A stretch of 64,000 nucleotides of DNA from Tuctoria greenei (GCA_036927565.1 JAYESD010000001.1:74481751-74545750); one strand, 5' to 3'; positions 1 to 12,886 are shown, counted from the first letter of the stretch. Translations and numbers: made by a program. The notes: a model not told the origin generated them from the letters alone.

Positions 1-684
1 TGCATCTGATTTCGAGGAGTAGAGAGGAAATAGAGGATGAGGAAAGAAGAACACCAAGAACATGTGTTGGTTCTGCTCTGGACAGGGGGGAACTAAATGA
101 AGTCTTTCAGATATTTGATGTTGCAGCAGGAGTAGCTTCTTGAGCAATAGAGGAAGCAAGCACACAGGCTGCTGGTGGCACTTGCATGATGAGAGGTGTC
201 ACATGGTGGAGAAAAACAGATTACAGAGGAGGAGAAGTAAGTCAATGACAGGTGGATCCCATGGTCTTTCATTGGACAGTAAATTCCTTCACCTAGATTC
301 ATCCAAATTTGCTAGATATATGTGGAAAAGCCAAATTGAATATGGAGAATTTGATTCTGAATTCAAATTATTGATTTGACCAAGTTTCATTTGAATTCAA
401 ACTTGAATTTGAATTTGAGTGGAATTCAATGTCTTTATTGAATTAAATAGTAAACAGTCTTCAAAATTTCTGAAATTTGGCATGCAGGCTATTTGGAATA
501 TTTGGTAGCTAGTGGTAAACTCCGGTTTTTATTTTGACATAATTTGAACTGGAGCTTTCTTTGAATTTTTAAATTCCCTCCAATAGGTCTGAAAAGATTT
601 GATTATTGGCACTTGCTATTCTGATTTCTTTTCTAAGCTTGGGTCTCCTAGCTGAGTCGATAATCTAAATTTAGGGCTTTTACA
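1..684 (-). repeat. 3' LTR of element A, terminal portion (cut by window edge)
   Basis: It aligns over its whole length with the right end of the 5' LTR at 28363-29059, with scattered substitutions and small indels. On the minus strand this LTR begins TGTAAAAG at 684, directly after the polypurine tract. The small open frames inside it are not conserved between the two LTR copies and are not genes. Confidence 0.85.
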
Positions 685-704
685 TTCCTTCTCCCTTAAA
701 GGAA
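685..704 (-). other. Polypurine tract of element A
   Basis: On the minus strand a run of A and G directly abuts the LTR start TGTAAAAG, where plus-strand DNA priming would occur. The motif that follows (ATCTCGTCC on the plus strand) is shared with B and C at the same place. Confidence 0.75.
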
Positions 705-748
705 TCTCGTCCCGAGATTACAATGAAGAGATGAAAGTAGGAGAGAAA

Positions 749-3700
749 TTACCGGATATGAGATGATAAGAAATCCGCATAGTTGGAGTGGAGATATTCT
801 TCAGTTTCCCATGTCGCTTCTTCAGTGGTATGGTTGCTCCATAGTACTTTATAGGACCACAGCACGCGGTTCCACGTGGTTTGAGTCTTCTCGTCAAGAA
901 TCTGAACCGGATGTTCAGTCTAGGTGAGATCCGGTTGAACTCGCTGATTTCATATGTGTGGACTGCAGCTGTATACTTTAGACATTTCCGGAGCTGAAAT
1001 ACATGGAAAATGTTGTGTATACCAGCGAGAGATACTGACAATTCCAGTCAATAAGCCATAGGTCCGCACTTCTCTGTGATAGCAAATGGACCGATAAACC
1101 AGGGAGCTAGCTTTCCTTTTACTCTGAACCGGTGAATTCCTTTTATCGGAGACACACAGAGGTATACGTGATCCCCAACATTGAATTGCATCGGGCTATG
1201 TCGCTTGTACACATAATTTTCTGTCGAGATTGAGCTGCTCTCAAGTTCGCTTGAATGATCCAAACTTGTTCCTCGGCTTCATTGACTAGATCAATCCCAA
1301 ATGTCACTCTTTCGCCGGACTCGCACCAATTCAGCGGGTGCGACATTTCCAGCCATAGAGAGCTTCATATGGTGCCATCTTGATATTTGCTTGATAAACA
1401 TTTTTGTATGAGAATTCCGCCAATGACAGATGATCATCCTAATTTTTACTGTGGTGGATGGCACACACGCGTAACATGTCTTTATGTACTTGGTTTACCC
1501 ACTCGGTTCGTCCATCAGTCTGCGGGTGATATGCAGAGCTTCTAATCAACTTTGTATCCAATGAGGTGTGCAGCTGCTCCCATAAACGAGCAATGAACAG
1601 CGAGCCTCGATCTGAAATAATTGTGCGAGGAATCCCGTGTAGGCACACAATCCTTTAGATGTACAACTTCGCATACTTCTTGGCACTGAATCGAACATTT
1701 ACCAGAATAAAATGTGCTGATTTGGTTAGTCTATCGACTATCACCCAAATCTAATTATGCTTCCGGAATGTGAGTGGTAAATCGACGATGAAATCCATAC
1801 TCACATCCTACCATTTTCATGCTGGAATATTCAGCGGTTGTAGCTGTCCTGCTTTCCTCATATGGTCGGCCTTCACTCACCGACACGTATCACACTTGGA
1901 TACATACTTAGAAATCTCACGCTTCATCCATGTCCAGTCTTCATGTATTGATACATTTTATTCCTGCCCGGATGAATGGAATATTTGGATAAGTGAGCTT
2001 CGTCAAAATTTTTTTTTGATGTTCCATGTCACGAGGCACTACGATCCGAACCATAGAGCACCATGCTCATCTCTTATAAAGCACTTTATCTCACCGTTGT
2101 CCATTCTCTTGAGTATGTGAGACATACCCTTGTCCTTCTTTTGAGCTTCAATAATCTCATCTCGGATTGTGGGAATGAGAGCAAGATTGTATAAAAATCC
2201 ATATGGAACCAAGTATAGACTCAGTTCTTCATCTTCCATAGGTGTGATGGTCAAATTATTGACTTGAGACTTGTGGCTAAGCGCATCGGCAACCACATTA
2301 GCTTTGCCGAGATGATAGTGAATCTCGATCTCATAATCCTTGATCAATTCTAACCACCTTCGTTGCCTCATGTTCAGCTCCTTCTGAGTGAAGATATATT
2401 TCAATCTTTTGTGGTCCGTGTAGAGGTGAACCATATTTCCAAGTAAATAATGCCTTCACATTTTTAGAGCAAGCACCATGGCAGAGAGCTCCAAGTCATG
2501 TGTAGGATAATTTTGTTCATGATTGCGGAGCTGCCGTGATCCATATGCGACCACGCGTCTTTCCTGCATAAGAACGCAGCCAAGACCGCTGTCTGATGCA
2601 TCACAATAAACATCGAACGGTTTCATCGTATCTGGTTGAGCTGAAACCGGGTCTACTTGAGATACTTCACCAGTGTATGAAACACATTATCACATGCTTC
2701 ACTCCAAATATAATTGGTACCTTTCTTCAACAGCTCCATCATAGGTTTAGCAATTTTTGAGAACTTCGGAATGAACCTCCGATAATAACCGGCTAAACCC
2801 AGGAAGCTTCGTACTTCATGTACGGACTTAGGAGATTGCCATTTCAGCACTTGAACAATTTTACTTGGGTTCACAGTGATGCCCTCAGCTGAAATAATGT
2901 GTCCCGAGAATGGCCCTTGACCAAGCCAAAATTCACACTTGCTGAATTTTGCAAAGAGAGTATGTTCTCGCGATCATTGGAGAACGATAAGCAAGTGTTC
3001 GGCGTGTTCTTCCTTTGATTTGGAATAAACCAAGATGTCGTCGATGAAGACCACGACGAACTTATTAAACTCCGGCATGAACACTGAGTTCATGAGGTAC
3101 ATAAAGTGGGTCGGAGCATTGGTGAGACCAAAAGACATCAAGAAATATTCATACAGTCCATATCACGTCGAGAATGTCGTCTTTAGTATATCCTCCGTCT
3201 GAATTTTGATTTGATTATATCCGGACCGAAGATCCATCTTGGAGAATACCTTAGCACCCACTAATTGATCGAAGAGAATGTCGATGCAAGGTAGTGGATA
3301 CTTGTTCTTGATAGTCACAGCATTTAGCGGAAGAGAGTCCACACACAACCGCAACTTTTCATCCTTTTTCATAACGAACAGCGCGGAGCAGCCCCAAGGT
3401 GAGGAGCTTGGGCGAATAAAACCTTTGTCCAGCAGGTCCTTTGGATGTTCCTCTAATTCAGATAGCTCATTGGGTGCCATTCGATAAGGTCTTCGAGAGA
3501 TCAGTGTGGTTCCCAGCGCAAGTTCAATCTTCAACTCGACATCACATTCGGGCGGCATGCCCAGTAGATCATCGGGAAACACATCAGGGTAATCACAAAC
3601 TACCAGAATGTCTTCCAACTTAATGGATTCAGAGTGGTATGCTTCTGCGATGACTTGAGTGGGGCGGTCAAGAATGAGAGTATGTGGACTTTGTAGTGGA

Positions 3701-3882
3701 GAATCCAAATGAATGGTTCGAGGAATGATGTCCAAAACAGCGCAGTGGTGATGCAACCACGACATATGTAATATGACATCGATCTTTTGGCCATCTAAGA
3801 TAATGAGAGTGGTTGGATATATTTTTCCACCCGTGCATAGTGGTGCTTTAGCGATCATACCATTAGCCGAAATTTTTCCACC
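749..3882 (-). pseudogene. Element A pol: RT, RNase H, integrase and chromodomain (broken)
   Basis: Read leftwards from 3882, the fragments are a protease-RT linker and RT N-terminus (3930-3163, with the first codons lying inside the CACTA element), the RT core with the catalytic FIDDILVYS motif near 3050-3020, the RT thumb/connection (2874-2653), RNase H with its TDHK motif (2434-2039), integrase and a chromodomain-like tail. The integrase DDE residues can be read as MDFI near 1790, SDRGS near 1620 and GRTEW near 1510. Frames change repeatedly, so no complete polyprotein is possible. The end at 749 is set by alignment with B. The frame resumes on the other side of the CACTA element at 19039, so this is the downstream half of one gene. 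Confidence 0.85.
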
Positions 3883-3898
3883 CACTACTACAATAAGC
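3883..3898 (+). repeat. CACTA left terminal inverted repeat
   Basis: CACTACTACAATAAGC pairs with 19020-19035 with one mismatch. It is preceded by the target-site copy ACC. Confidence 0.93.
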
Positions 3899-4370
3899 CT
3901 TATCGCAGGCGGCTCCAATGCTATTATCACATGTGGTTTGTAAAACCGCCTGAAACGAAGAGCTTGTGATAATCCGCAATTTCACAGACAGAGAAGTGAC
4001 ACCGCCTATGAAGACACAATATCATATGTGTTTTTTACTTAGGCTAGCCGCCTGTGAAGATAAGTTATCACAGGCGGGTCGTGCAACATATATAACCGCC
4101 TGTGATAATTGTTTTATCACAGGTGGGTCGTGCAGCATATATAACCGCCTGTGGTAATAGTGTTATCACAGGCGGATCTTGACCTACATCAAGCCGCCAG
4201 TTAAGACAGTTTATCGCAGCCGGTTTCTACCATAACAGTAACCGCCTGTGATATTTAGGTTATCACAGATGGTTCTTTACCTATATCTAGACGCCTGTGA
4301 TAATTGTTTTTCACAGGCAGGTCTAGCCGTTGGTAAATAACCGCCTGTAATAAGGTATAACCTATGCAGT
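3899..4370. repeat. CACTA left subterminal repeats
   Basis: About a dozen copies of a motif close to ACCGCCTGTGATAA occur in both orientations. Many are paired as short palindromes, such as the motif, a few bases, then TTATCACAGGCGG, spaced roughly 45-60 bp. In En/Spm elements, arrays of this kind near the ends bind the TNPA-type protein. Here that role is inferred from position and symmetry. The same motif family recurs at the right end (18742-19019) and, as a CTGAGA variant, in the middle of the element. Confidence 0.88.
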
Positions 4371-4561
4371 ACTAGGTGCTGTTATTTCTAATTTCTAGGT
4401 CAATTCAATATAACCATAGAACATAAGTCAACAATATCATCACAGAAGTCATCTCACAGAAGTCAATTTCACTAAAACAATATACATATGTACAAGTTAC
4501 ACATACAATTCATCTTATAGTTTACAAGTTTTCACTAAAAACTGTTTCTATTGGCATAGTC

Positions 4562-7500
4562 TCAAAGTTCTGTCACATCAGCTATTGCACCATTCTCATC
4601 AAAGAACTTCCCTCTTTTGTGCAAAATCTCGTGACGAATGAATTGACAGAGTTCGACAGCAATTTTGTCGGCTCCTCAACGAGGAATACTTCTAAAAACC
4701 GGCCATTCTTCGTTCACATTCTTCGTGTGCTACAATGAAACACATAAAAAGGTTTAGAATGTGTTGGTTTGAACAATCTCAAAGTATAAATCAAAGTGAG
4801 AGTATACAAAATTTTATTTGGTATTTTTGGAGTAGTTGTACTATGGGCTATTGAATTTTGAAGTTAGAATCAAAATATGAAAATAATTTTTCTGGTAATA
4901 TTGAACCGCAGAGAATATAAATATTAAACTATGCTATTTACAATGAAAATAAAACTCAAAAGTAAGAATAAGATATCGACATTAATAATAATTACATCCT
5001 TACGATTCACTCTATATTCGTTGGCGGCCCGAAGATGCTCGCATACATAATACCCGCATAAGACACTCCCAGCGGGCTGCTCTGGACAAGCATAATACGT
5101 TTTAATGTTCAATGCATTCGTATTAGAAGGTCTCTCACCGCCATGTTGTTCTGCGTAAAACCGCTAAGCGCTGTAATATAAGAAATTTCATATAAAACTT
5201 GTCAACACATTCTAAATGTGTGTAAATTAAAATTATTGAATAAACGTACAGTTTCAAAATGGAAAGGAAATCTTTATAACGATCTGGTGGGTAATCGGCT
5301 GTGTTCAAGACTGTTGCCATTCCCTGTGTTGGCTTGATGAAGATCATTATGTAGTGATCACTGCAAACGTACAAACACACGTGTTAACAATTTTCAATAA
5401 TTGCTATTTCAATGTCATGTGTCGAACTTACTTGAAGTGGTACGGAGCCTTTACGAGGTCCTTGCCGTCTCTCACAAAGTTAAACATCGCATGTGCTATG
5501 TAAGCTGCAACTTGTGTCCTTCTATCCTTCTTAAGTTTTGCGATTGCTTTTTCAAATTCTTTTTTTTTCATGTGCTTGAACTTTGCTGAGTCTCGATCCG
5601 CCTTGACGTCGAATAGCATCTTTGCAATCCGTGTAGGGTCAAGGATACCTGTCTTGCGTTTCATAGTTTCATTATCCATGTATTGCATCCTATTGAAGAA
5701 GTATAGAATTGTTATAATCTCATGAAATGTGTATGCGTGTAGTAAGAAAAGCAAATGCAAAATATCAGAGGCACTTACAAGCACCAGACGAGTAGCAGGT
5801 TGATTTCGAGCATGCCCTGATGGAAAAGGGAATGCAGCTCTTCAAATAAAATGACTTGTCTATCTGCTCCAGTGCTCCAAAATGCATCTTTTGGAATACG
5901 TTGGAATACGAAATGTGACGCAAGAAATGTCATATTTTGTACTGGCAAGGATATACCACTCATGCAATCTTTTGAGCGGGGCATGTTGTTTGCTAAGTGT
6001 TACGGATGTCATGAATGGATTCCCATTCTTAAATTTAGGAGGAACATCCTCAAGCTTGTATATTTGAATACGAAATGTGACGCAAGAAATGTCATATTTT
6101 GTACTGGCAAGGATATACCACTCATGCAATCTTTTAAGCGGGGCATGTTGTTTGCTAAGTGTTACGGATGTCATGGACGGCTTCCCATTCTTAAATTTAG
6201 GAGGAACATCCTCAAGCTTGTATATTGGAACTCCTGGTTTAACTAAAGCCGTTCGCCGATTATACATGACAATGTCTTCTTCCCTCTCCTCGATATCTTC
6301 TAATGCTGGCTCATGAGAAGAACGAGATGCACTCGATTTTATAATATTCGCCTTCATAGTTTCCAAATATTTGACACTTCTGATGAAGGTTTCTTAATTT
6401 CGTATGAGCTAACTTTGATAGGCACTGATGATCGAGGAGTAGTCGTCGGAAGTTTGACACTGGCTTGTTGTTGAACCTGTTGTTCAACTAATTGCTCTTT
6501 ACTCCCAGCAGCTGGCTCTAGTACTACTTCAAGTTGTTGCTCAACTTGTTGCTCTACTAGCAACAACTTGCTCTGGTACTGCTTGAAGCTGTTGTCCAAC
6601 TTGTTGCTCTTGGATATCTTTACTAGCAAGGTTACTATCATCCTTGCTGAGACATAGGGGGAGTGGATCTTCCTGGACTAGGAGTGGATCTTCTTGGACT
6701 TTCACCTTAGAAGATGGGGTTGTAGTATTTCAATATGTGGCGGGACTAGAAATTGGCTCATCATCCAACACGATATCGCGTCGGTTCCAAAGGATTAATT
6801 GGTTGACAGCCTGCCCCAGAGTCGCGATCCCCTCAAGTGTGACGTGGTCTATTTCATAATCTTCATAATCATTATCAATGATCTGAAGAACTTGAACCAC
6901 AACATAATACAACGGAAGTGGATTCCTATTGATGTTAAGATCAGGCTTTGCCATAGCAGTGGCAACCTGTTTGGATTTGTTCCCTGCTATGCCGATCGGG
7001 ACAAGAAGACGACAAGATTTGTCGTTAGCAATATCATCGACAGGGAACTTATGGGTTGACCCTGAGCCTGGCACAGAACCAACGCTGCCAGGGTAGGGAG
7101 TTGGAGATACTAATTGCTCCTTTGGCACTGGAACCCGATTGTCTAAGTTGTTCCATTCTTTCTTGCATATTTTCTTTGACCTTTTGAGCAATCGTTTCAT
7201 CAAGTGTTCTCTTAATCTTCACATGTCTCTATACGTGTCTTTATCTTTAGGGAAACCATCTAGCCAAGACATTTGAGAAGAGACTGCTTAAACCCGTCCG
7301 CTGTGTTCAGCGTTTCCTAAGATAGTGGTAAGTTGGTCATTCTCCCTCTTCGGCTTGAAGAGACCCTTCTGTTGCTTTTCAATTACTTCTTTCATTTTAT
7401 CCTCTAATTCATTCACAGAGTCTGACTTTTCAAGTTTGCCCTCGCTGGTCAAACCTGACCGAGCAAAGACCCACCATTTAGTTCTCTCATCGCAGCCTTC

Positions 7501-8404
7501 TAATGGGTGAGGATTGTCCTTACTGGTAATTTAGTCTAACATCTTATTCCATTTTTGGACTTTGGGGGCATATCCGGAAGACCCCAAGCGATGACGGTAT
7601 TTGTTCTTTTTTGCAAGCTCTGAGCTAGATGCACTTAGAGCTTTAGCATCAGGTGTGGTCTTTTGACGAAAAAACTCTTGCCACTGAGCTTGTGTGATTT
7701 TTCCCATCTTCCTCGGTCTAGGGACCTTATCGGCCTTAACATAAGCATTCATTTCACTCTCCTAGCCACGACACTTCTTGCTGCAAGAGACCAATGTTGC
7801 TTTCTTTACAGCTTCTTCCGTGCCTTTCGAGAACTTGAATTGTTTCTTTATTCTTTTCCACAACTCATTTTTGGTCTGCTCGGGTAATTTCCTCCAATTC
7901 TCGGTTGTGATCGGCACGAGCTCCCTAACAAGAAAACTGCATGCATTACGGTACTTGGTAACTGAATCCAGTGATTCTTGGGGAAGCCCACCTGGACCGA
8001 CCCTTGTTATGTACATGATGTGGTCCAATGGACCCTTATTGGGACCTCGTTGGCCTCGTTTCCTCTTGAGTGAAGCTGAGGATTCATCCATTGGAGAACC
8101 TTCTGCGGTTTTAGGAGCCGAAGTCACCTCGTTGTCTTCGCCATTAATCTAGGTAGAAAAGAATTATAAGACTTCATATACTTGACAACCAACATTAACT
8201 TGAACTACTGAAGTTAAGATTCGTGATCCATACCTCGTCGGTAGGATCATATTCAGGGTCGAGATCCTCTGAAGTCTTTTTAATTTTTATATTAGGAAAA
8301 GAATCTGATAGACTGTGAAAGGAGCCTTAACTGCTAGAGTCAGTAAACTCCATATTGTCTTCTTTATTATTACTACTAGCACCAGTCTTCTTAGGGCTTC
8401 CCAT
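4562..8404 (-). pseudogene. CACTA ORF1: TNPA-like (Transposase_24) protein with C-terminal ULP1-type cysteine protease domain
   Basis: I place the start at 8404 (MGSPKKTG...), directly after a plausible acceptor TTCTAG. Exon 1 (8404-8234) is 57 codons and joins in phase to exon 2, which starts at 8148. Exon 2 encodes a basic KRKRGQRGPNK stretch and a Transposase_24-like region (KNKYRHRLGSSGY near 7600), then a VDDI...CRLLVPIG block and a glutamine-rich segment. Later GT-AG exons (about 5686-5432, 5360-5250, 5170-4996, 4729-4562) encode the protease, with SDHYIMIF containing the likely catalytic His and LCGYYVCE containing the likely Cys, preceded by a Gln in EQPAGS. The Asp position reads LNTAD, so that residue may be lost. 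Stops occur in exon 1, in exon 2 (near 7762, 7531, 7289, 7221) and in the last exon (near 4677), with frameshifts in the Gln-rich part. ULP1 domains are known in plant CACTA and MULE transposons; their role there is unsettled. Confidence 0.8.
5906..6229 (-). repeat. In-frame 162-bp tandem duplication inside CACTA ORF1
   Basis: Two copies (5906-6067 and 6068-6229) differ at only a few bases. The unit is 54 codons, so the translated segment around KLEDVPPKFKNG and STKYDISCVTF appears twice without a frame change. A short TTGGAATACG doublet lies just before it at 5891-5910. Confidence 0.9.
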
Positions 8405-9744
8405 GCTAGAATTAATAAGACAAAAAATATAATAAATGGCATATTAACTCTACATGAAGTGTTGCATGAAGAAAAAGATGGAAACATTCTAGGATTTGAT
8501 AAGGCATTCTAGGATTTAAGGCGACTGACCAAAAGTTTCCTATACATTGCGAGGGTGACAAGCATGTTAAAGTTGCTCACCAGCAATGACAATTTTATCT
8601 TCTTATTCTAAATAGGCAGTTACTTGTATCTCTGTTTCGAGCACAAGCAATGTTCAACAGCCGTATGCGAGCACATTGCTTTGTTTGGCAAAAGGATAGC
8701 GACACCGATCTCGAAGGAGCACAACCCTGTGATATGAATTGTGTGGCGGCTACACTCTATTTTCAGTACAGATGCTATTATCCACTCATGTTACCACCAA
8801 GTTATCAGATTTTTAACTGAAATTTGGCAGAGCTTCCTTTGTATGTTGCTGATTTTGTCCACAATTTTCAAATAGAGAACATTGATATTTGCAGAAACAA
8901 TATATTGCAAACTTGTTACACACATCCCCAGGATTCCATAAATGTAAATTATGAAGTCTTTTGATAATCCTACTAGAAATTATGATCCAAACAACAACTG
9001 AATATATAACTGTCCAGATTCTGGACTACTACGTCACCTTAAATGGTACTTTGACATAGACCTGGTTATTGCGTGTTTTAGCCTTGGCATTGCATAGGAA
9101 ATTGATAGAGGACTCTTTAAGCTTTCCAGAAATGTATAGATGTGCATAGGTTGCTTTTCTAATTTAAGAATTATGACTGTTCAAAATTCAGAAATTTTCT
9201 GGCTGTCTCAGATAGCACTATACAAAGGTACTAACTTTAACTCCAGTTTCTAATTAGTTCTAAACCGAATTTGTGGTAACAATGAATAGAAAAGTTGTAG
9301 AACAGCTCTTCCCCTTTTAAAAAAGTGTATCACAATAGACTAGAAGAGCTTTCTACAGATAATTATGGCAAAAATTCAGATGCTTGTTCATACAGTTTTA
9401 GAACAGCAGCTGATTTAGTTAGAGAAGATTTTCATCACCTTACAACGGTCTATTGGCTTGAAGGTCAATAGAAAACTAACAGAATACTTCAAGATCTTTC
9501 CAAAAAGTATTCATTTGCCTCCATAGCCCTTCAGGTTGAAGAGATATGGATTTTTAAAGTTGGACACTGCTACTAGATTTAAGAAGTGAATTTGACAAAA
9601 TTTACTTGATTTGTGGCTAGTTTGATCCTTGATTTTAAAACAGATAACATCACAACTTGACAGCAAGTTTCATGAGGATTCTGACCTGGAGTTCAATAGA
9701 AAAGATGTAGAGGACTCGCTACAGAAGGCTAACCAAGGCTGCCT
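8405..9744 (-). other. Probable 5' intron of CACTA ORF1; no coding sequence seen
   Basis: This AT-rich stretch has no recognisable protein match on either strand. It ends at the acceptor TTCTAG just upstream of the ORF1 start. A possible donor (AGG|GTAGGC, minus strand) lies near 9746 at the edge of a GC-rich leader, which suggests one long 5' intron. This is inferred from splice signals only. Confidence 0.4.
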
Positions 9745-10100
9745 ACCCTTTTCGAATTCCCGAACTCTAACCAAGGAAATCTATGCAAGGCATCATTTGA
9801 CTCGGCCGGCGGCGAGGGCAAGGAGGGAGGCATCACGGGGACAGAGGAGGGAAGGTCGAAGGGTTTAGGGTTTACCGTAAAGCTCGGCGGTGACGGCAAT
9901 GGCTTTGCTCGGCATACCTGGAAGAGATGAGGGCGAAGCAAACGGACAACGGCGAAGCTCGGCGGCGACGGCGAAGCTCGACGACGATAGCGGCGAACAC
10001 TTGGCGACAAACAGAATTTTTAGCAGCCTGACGGCGTCTAAGTGTTTCGCCCGGGTTAGGTTTTTCCAACGCAGCCTGATGGGTATATATAGACGCCTAT
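9745..10100 (-). promoter_or_regulatory. GC-rich leader and promoter-side region of CACTA ORF1
   Basis: A GC-rich, CpG-rich island rises sharply out of AT-rich sequence and is bounded on the right by the element's CGCCTGAGA palindromes. Its position suggests an untranslated first exon for the minus-strand gene. Small open frames on both strands look like products of base composition. No clear TATA box was identified. Confidence 0.4.
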
Positions 10101-12640
10101 TTTCTTAGGCGGATTTTAAGTACCGACCCCCTGAGAAGAAGGTTATCTCAGGCGGGTTTTACTTACCAACCGCCTGAGAAGATTCAATTATCTCAAGCGG
10201 TTGGTAAGTAAAACCTACCTGAGATAAACATCTTCTCTGGCGGTTATTCAGTACCAACCGCCTGAGAAGATCTTTGCTTCTTCTTAATTAATATTCTTGA
10301 TTAAATGTGAGGCCTTTAAAAAGGCAAAATTCCACTTTCTTGTAATATTATTGATTAGTAAAGGTAACCACTAAATTTCACTTCATAAATCCTTTGAAAT
10401 TGGTCAGAACATAAAAAACATATAACAATTGCTATTTTTCATTTTTCTATATTGATGAATATAATGATTTTTTAATTTATTTTTTCAATGGACATTTTTA
10501 TTCAATATACCAACCTCTATGAATTTTTTCAAATTTTTTTTAAATTTCTTTGAATCAATGTGTGTTCACAATTTGATGAATGCCTCATATGTATATGAGC
10601 ATTTAGTTAGTATAATGGATAATTTGAATTTTTACATGTTGTAATGCTTTAAAAAAATTAACAAAATTCATATATGTATAAATAATACAAATATGTTCAT
10701 ACAAACAAATTTAAGTGAAGGATCCTTTTTTAGGAGATACCCAAATGTGAATAATATGTGAGTAGAAATTAATTTGGTATTTACCAAAACATTACAATAT
10801 CAGTTATACAAGTTTTAAAATATTTAGTTCAGGTGGTAGATGTTAATCTCTGAAAATTATAGAAGAAAGAATCATCGAATTTGGACTCAATTTGCAGAAT
10901 CTATACATGTTTAAGTATTTATATTGAAATCTAAAAAAAAAGCAAGGTAAAAGGAAACTAAAGAACAGGCTCGGGCATTATCTCAGGCAGTTGGTAAGTA
11001 ATACCCGCCTGAGATCATATTTTCTCAGCAGTTATTAAGTACCAACCGCCTGAGAAGATCTTTACTTCTTCTTAATTATTACTCTTGATTAAATGTGGGG
11101 CCATTAAAAAGGTAAAATTCCACTTTCTTGTAATATTATTGATTAGTAAAGGTTACCATTAAATTTCACTTCATAAATCCTTTGAAATTGGTCAGAACAT
11201 AAAAAACATATAACAATTGCTATTTTTCATTTTTCTGTCTTGATGAATATAATAATTTTTTCATTTATTTTTTCAATGGACATTTTTATTCATCATACCA
11301 ACCTCTATGAATTTTTTTAGATTTTTTTAAATGTGTGTTCATAATTTGATCAATGCCTCATATGTATATGAGCATTTAATTACAATGATGGATAATTTGA
11401 ATTTTGACATGTTGGAATGCTTTAAAAAAATTAACAAAATTCATACATGTATAAATAATACAGATATGTTCATACAAACAAGATTCAGTGAAGGATCCTT
11501 TTTTTTAGGAGATACACAAAAGTGAATAATATGTGAGTAGAAATTAATTTGATATTTACCAAAACATTACAATGTAAGCTATACAAGTTTTAAAATATTT
11601 GGTTCAGGTGGTAGATGTTAATTTTTTACAAATATAGAAGAAAGAATCATCAAATTTGGACTCAATTTGCTGAATCTATACATGTTTGAGTATTTATATT
11701 GGAATCTAAATAAAAAAGAAGCAAAGGATAAGGAAACTGAAGAACAGGCTCGGGCATTATCTCAGGCGGTTGGTAAGTAATAACCGCCTGAGATAATATT
11801 TTCTTAGGCGGTTATTAAGTACCAACCGCCTGAGAAGATCTTTACTTCATCTTAATTAATATTCTTGATTAAATGTGGGGCCTTTAAAAAGGCAAAATTC
11901 CAATTTCTTGTAATATTGTTGATTAGTAAAGGTTACTATTAAATTTCACTTCATAAATCCTTTGAAATTTGTCAGAACATAAAAAACATATAACAATTGC
12001 TACTTTTCATTTTTCTATCTTGATGAATAAAATGATTTTTCCATTTGTTTTTTCAATGGACATTTTTATTCATCATACGAACCTCTATGAATTTGTTCAG
12101 ATTTTTTTAAATTTTTTTGAATCAATGTGTGTTCATAATTTTATGAATGCCTCATATGTATATGAGCATTTAGTTAGAATGATGGATAATTTGAATTTTT
12201 ACATGTTGGAATGCTTTAAAAAAATTAACAAAATTCATACATGTATAAAAAATACAAATATGTTCATACAAACAAATTTCAGTGAATGATCCTTTTTTTA
12301 GGAGATACACAAATGTGAATAATATGTGAGCAGAAATTAATTTGTTATTTACGAAAACATTACAATGTCAGCTATACAAGTTTTAAAATATTTGGTTCAG
12401 GTGGTAGATGTTAACTTTTTACAAATATAGAAGAAAGAATAATCAAATTTGGACTCAATTTGCAGAATCTATACATGATTGAGTATTTATATTGGAATCT
12501 AAATAAAAAAGAAGCAAGGGATAAGGAAACTGAAGAGGCTCGGGCAATTAGCTCAGGCGGTTGGTAAGTAATAACTGTCTGAGATAATCTTTTTCTCAGG
12601 CGGTTATTAAGCACCAACCGCCTGGGAAAAAGTTAAAAAC
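10085..12640. repeat. Internal tandem array, three units of about 0.79 kb, bounded by CACTA subterminal motifs
   Basis: The landmark ACCGCCTGAGAAG starts at 10257, 11045 and 11825, and a variant at 12617, giving periods of 788, 780 and 792 bp. Each unit is AT-rich and shares recognisable text such as TTAATTAATATTCTTGATTA and CATATGTATATGAGCATTT. At each boundary lies a hairpin made of GGCGGTTGGTAAGTA and its complement with CCGCCTGAGATAA, a variant of the terminal motif (CTGAGA for CTGTGA). The array lies between the two divergent CACTA genes. No open frame is conserved across the units, so I see no protein there. Confidence 0.88.
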
Positions 12641-12886
12641 CGCCTTTGACGGACGCCTATAGATAGACCCCTCACCACAGTCAAAACGTAACCCTCAAGA
12701 AGTTCCATCGACGTCGCAAGGCTGCTACAATTTCCCACCGCCGCGCCGTCGCCCAGCCCGCACTGCCACGCCGCTGCCCAGCCCGGCACCGCCACGTCTC
12801 CACCCAGCCCCGCGGAGGCACGCCTCTACCCAGCCCCACATCGCCGCCCCATCGTGCTGATGCCCCGCGCCAAAATGTACCAAGTA
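12641..12886 (+). promoter_or_regulatory. GC-rich leader of the CACTA TNP2 gene
   Basis: A CCGCC/CAGCCC-rich segment starts right after the last subterminal-type hairpin and mirrors the GC-rich leader of the divergent gene at 9745-10100. It probably holds the transcription start and a non-coding first exon for TNP2. A possible donor (CAA|GTAAATTC) lies near 12886. The assignment rests on position and composition only. Confidence 0.35.

Noticed and set aside
3930..4360. Palindromic repeats as a riboswitch or terminator series
   Set aside because: Position, orientation and the matching array at the other end show that they are CACTA subterminal repeats. Bacterial-type signals do not apply here.
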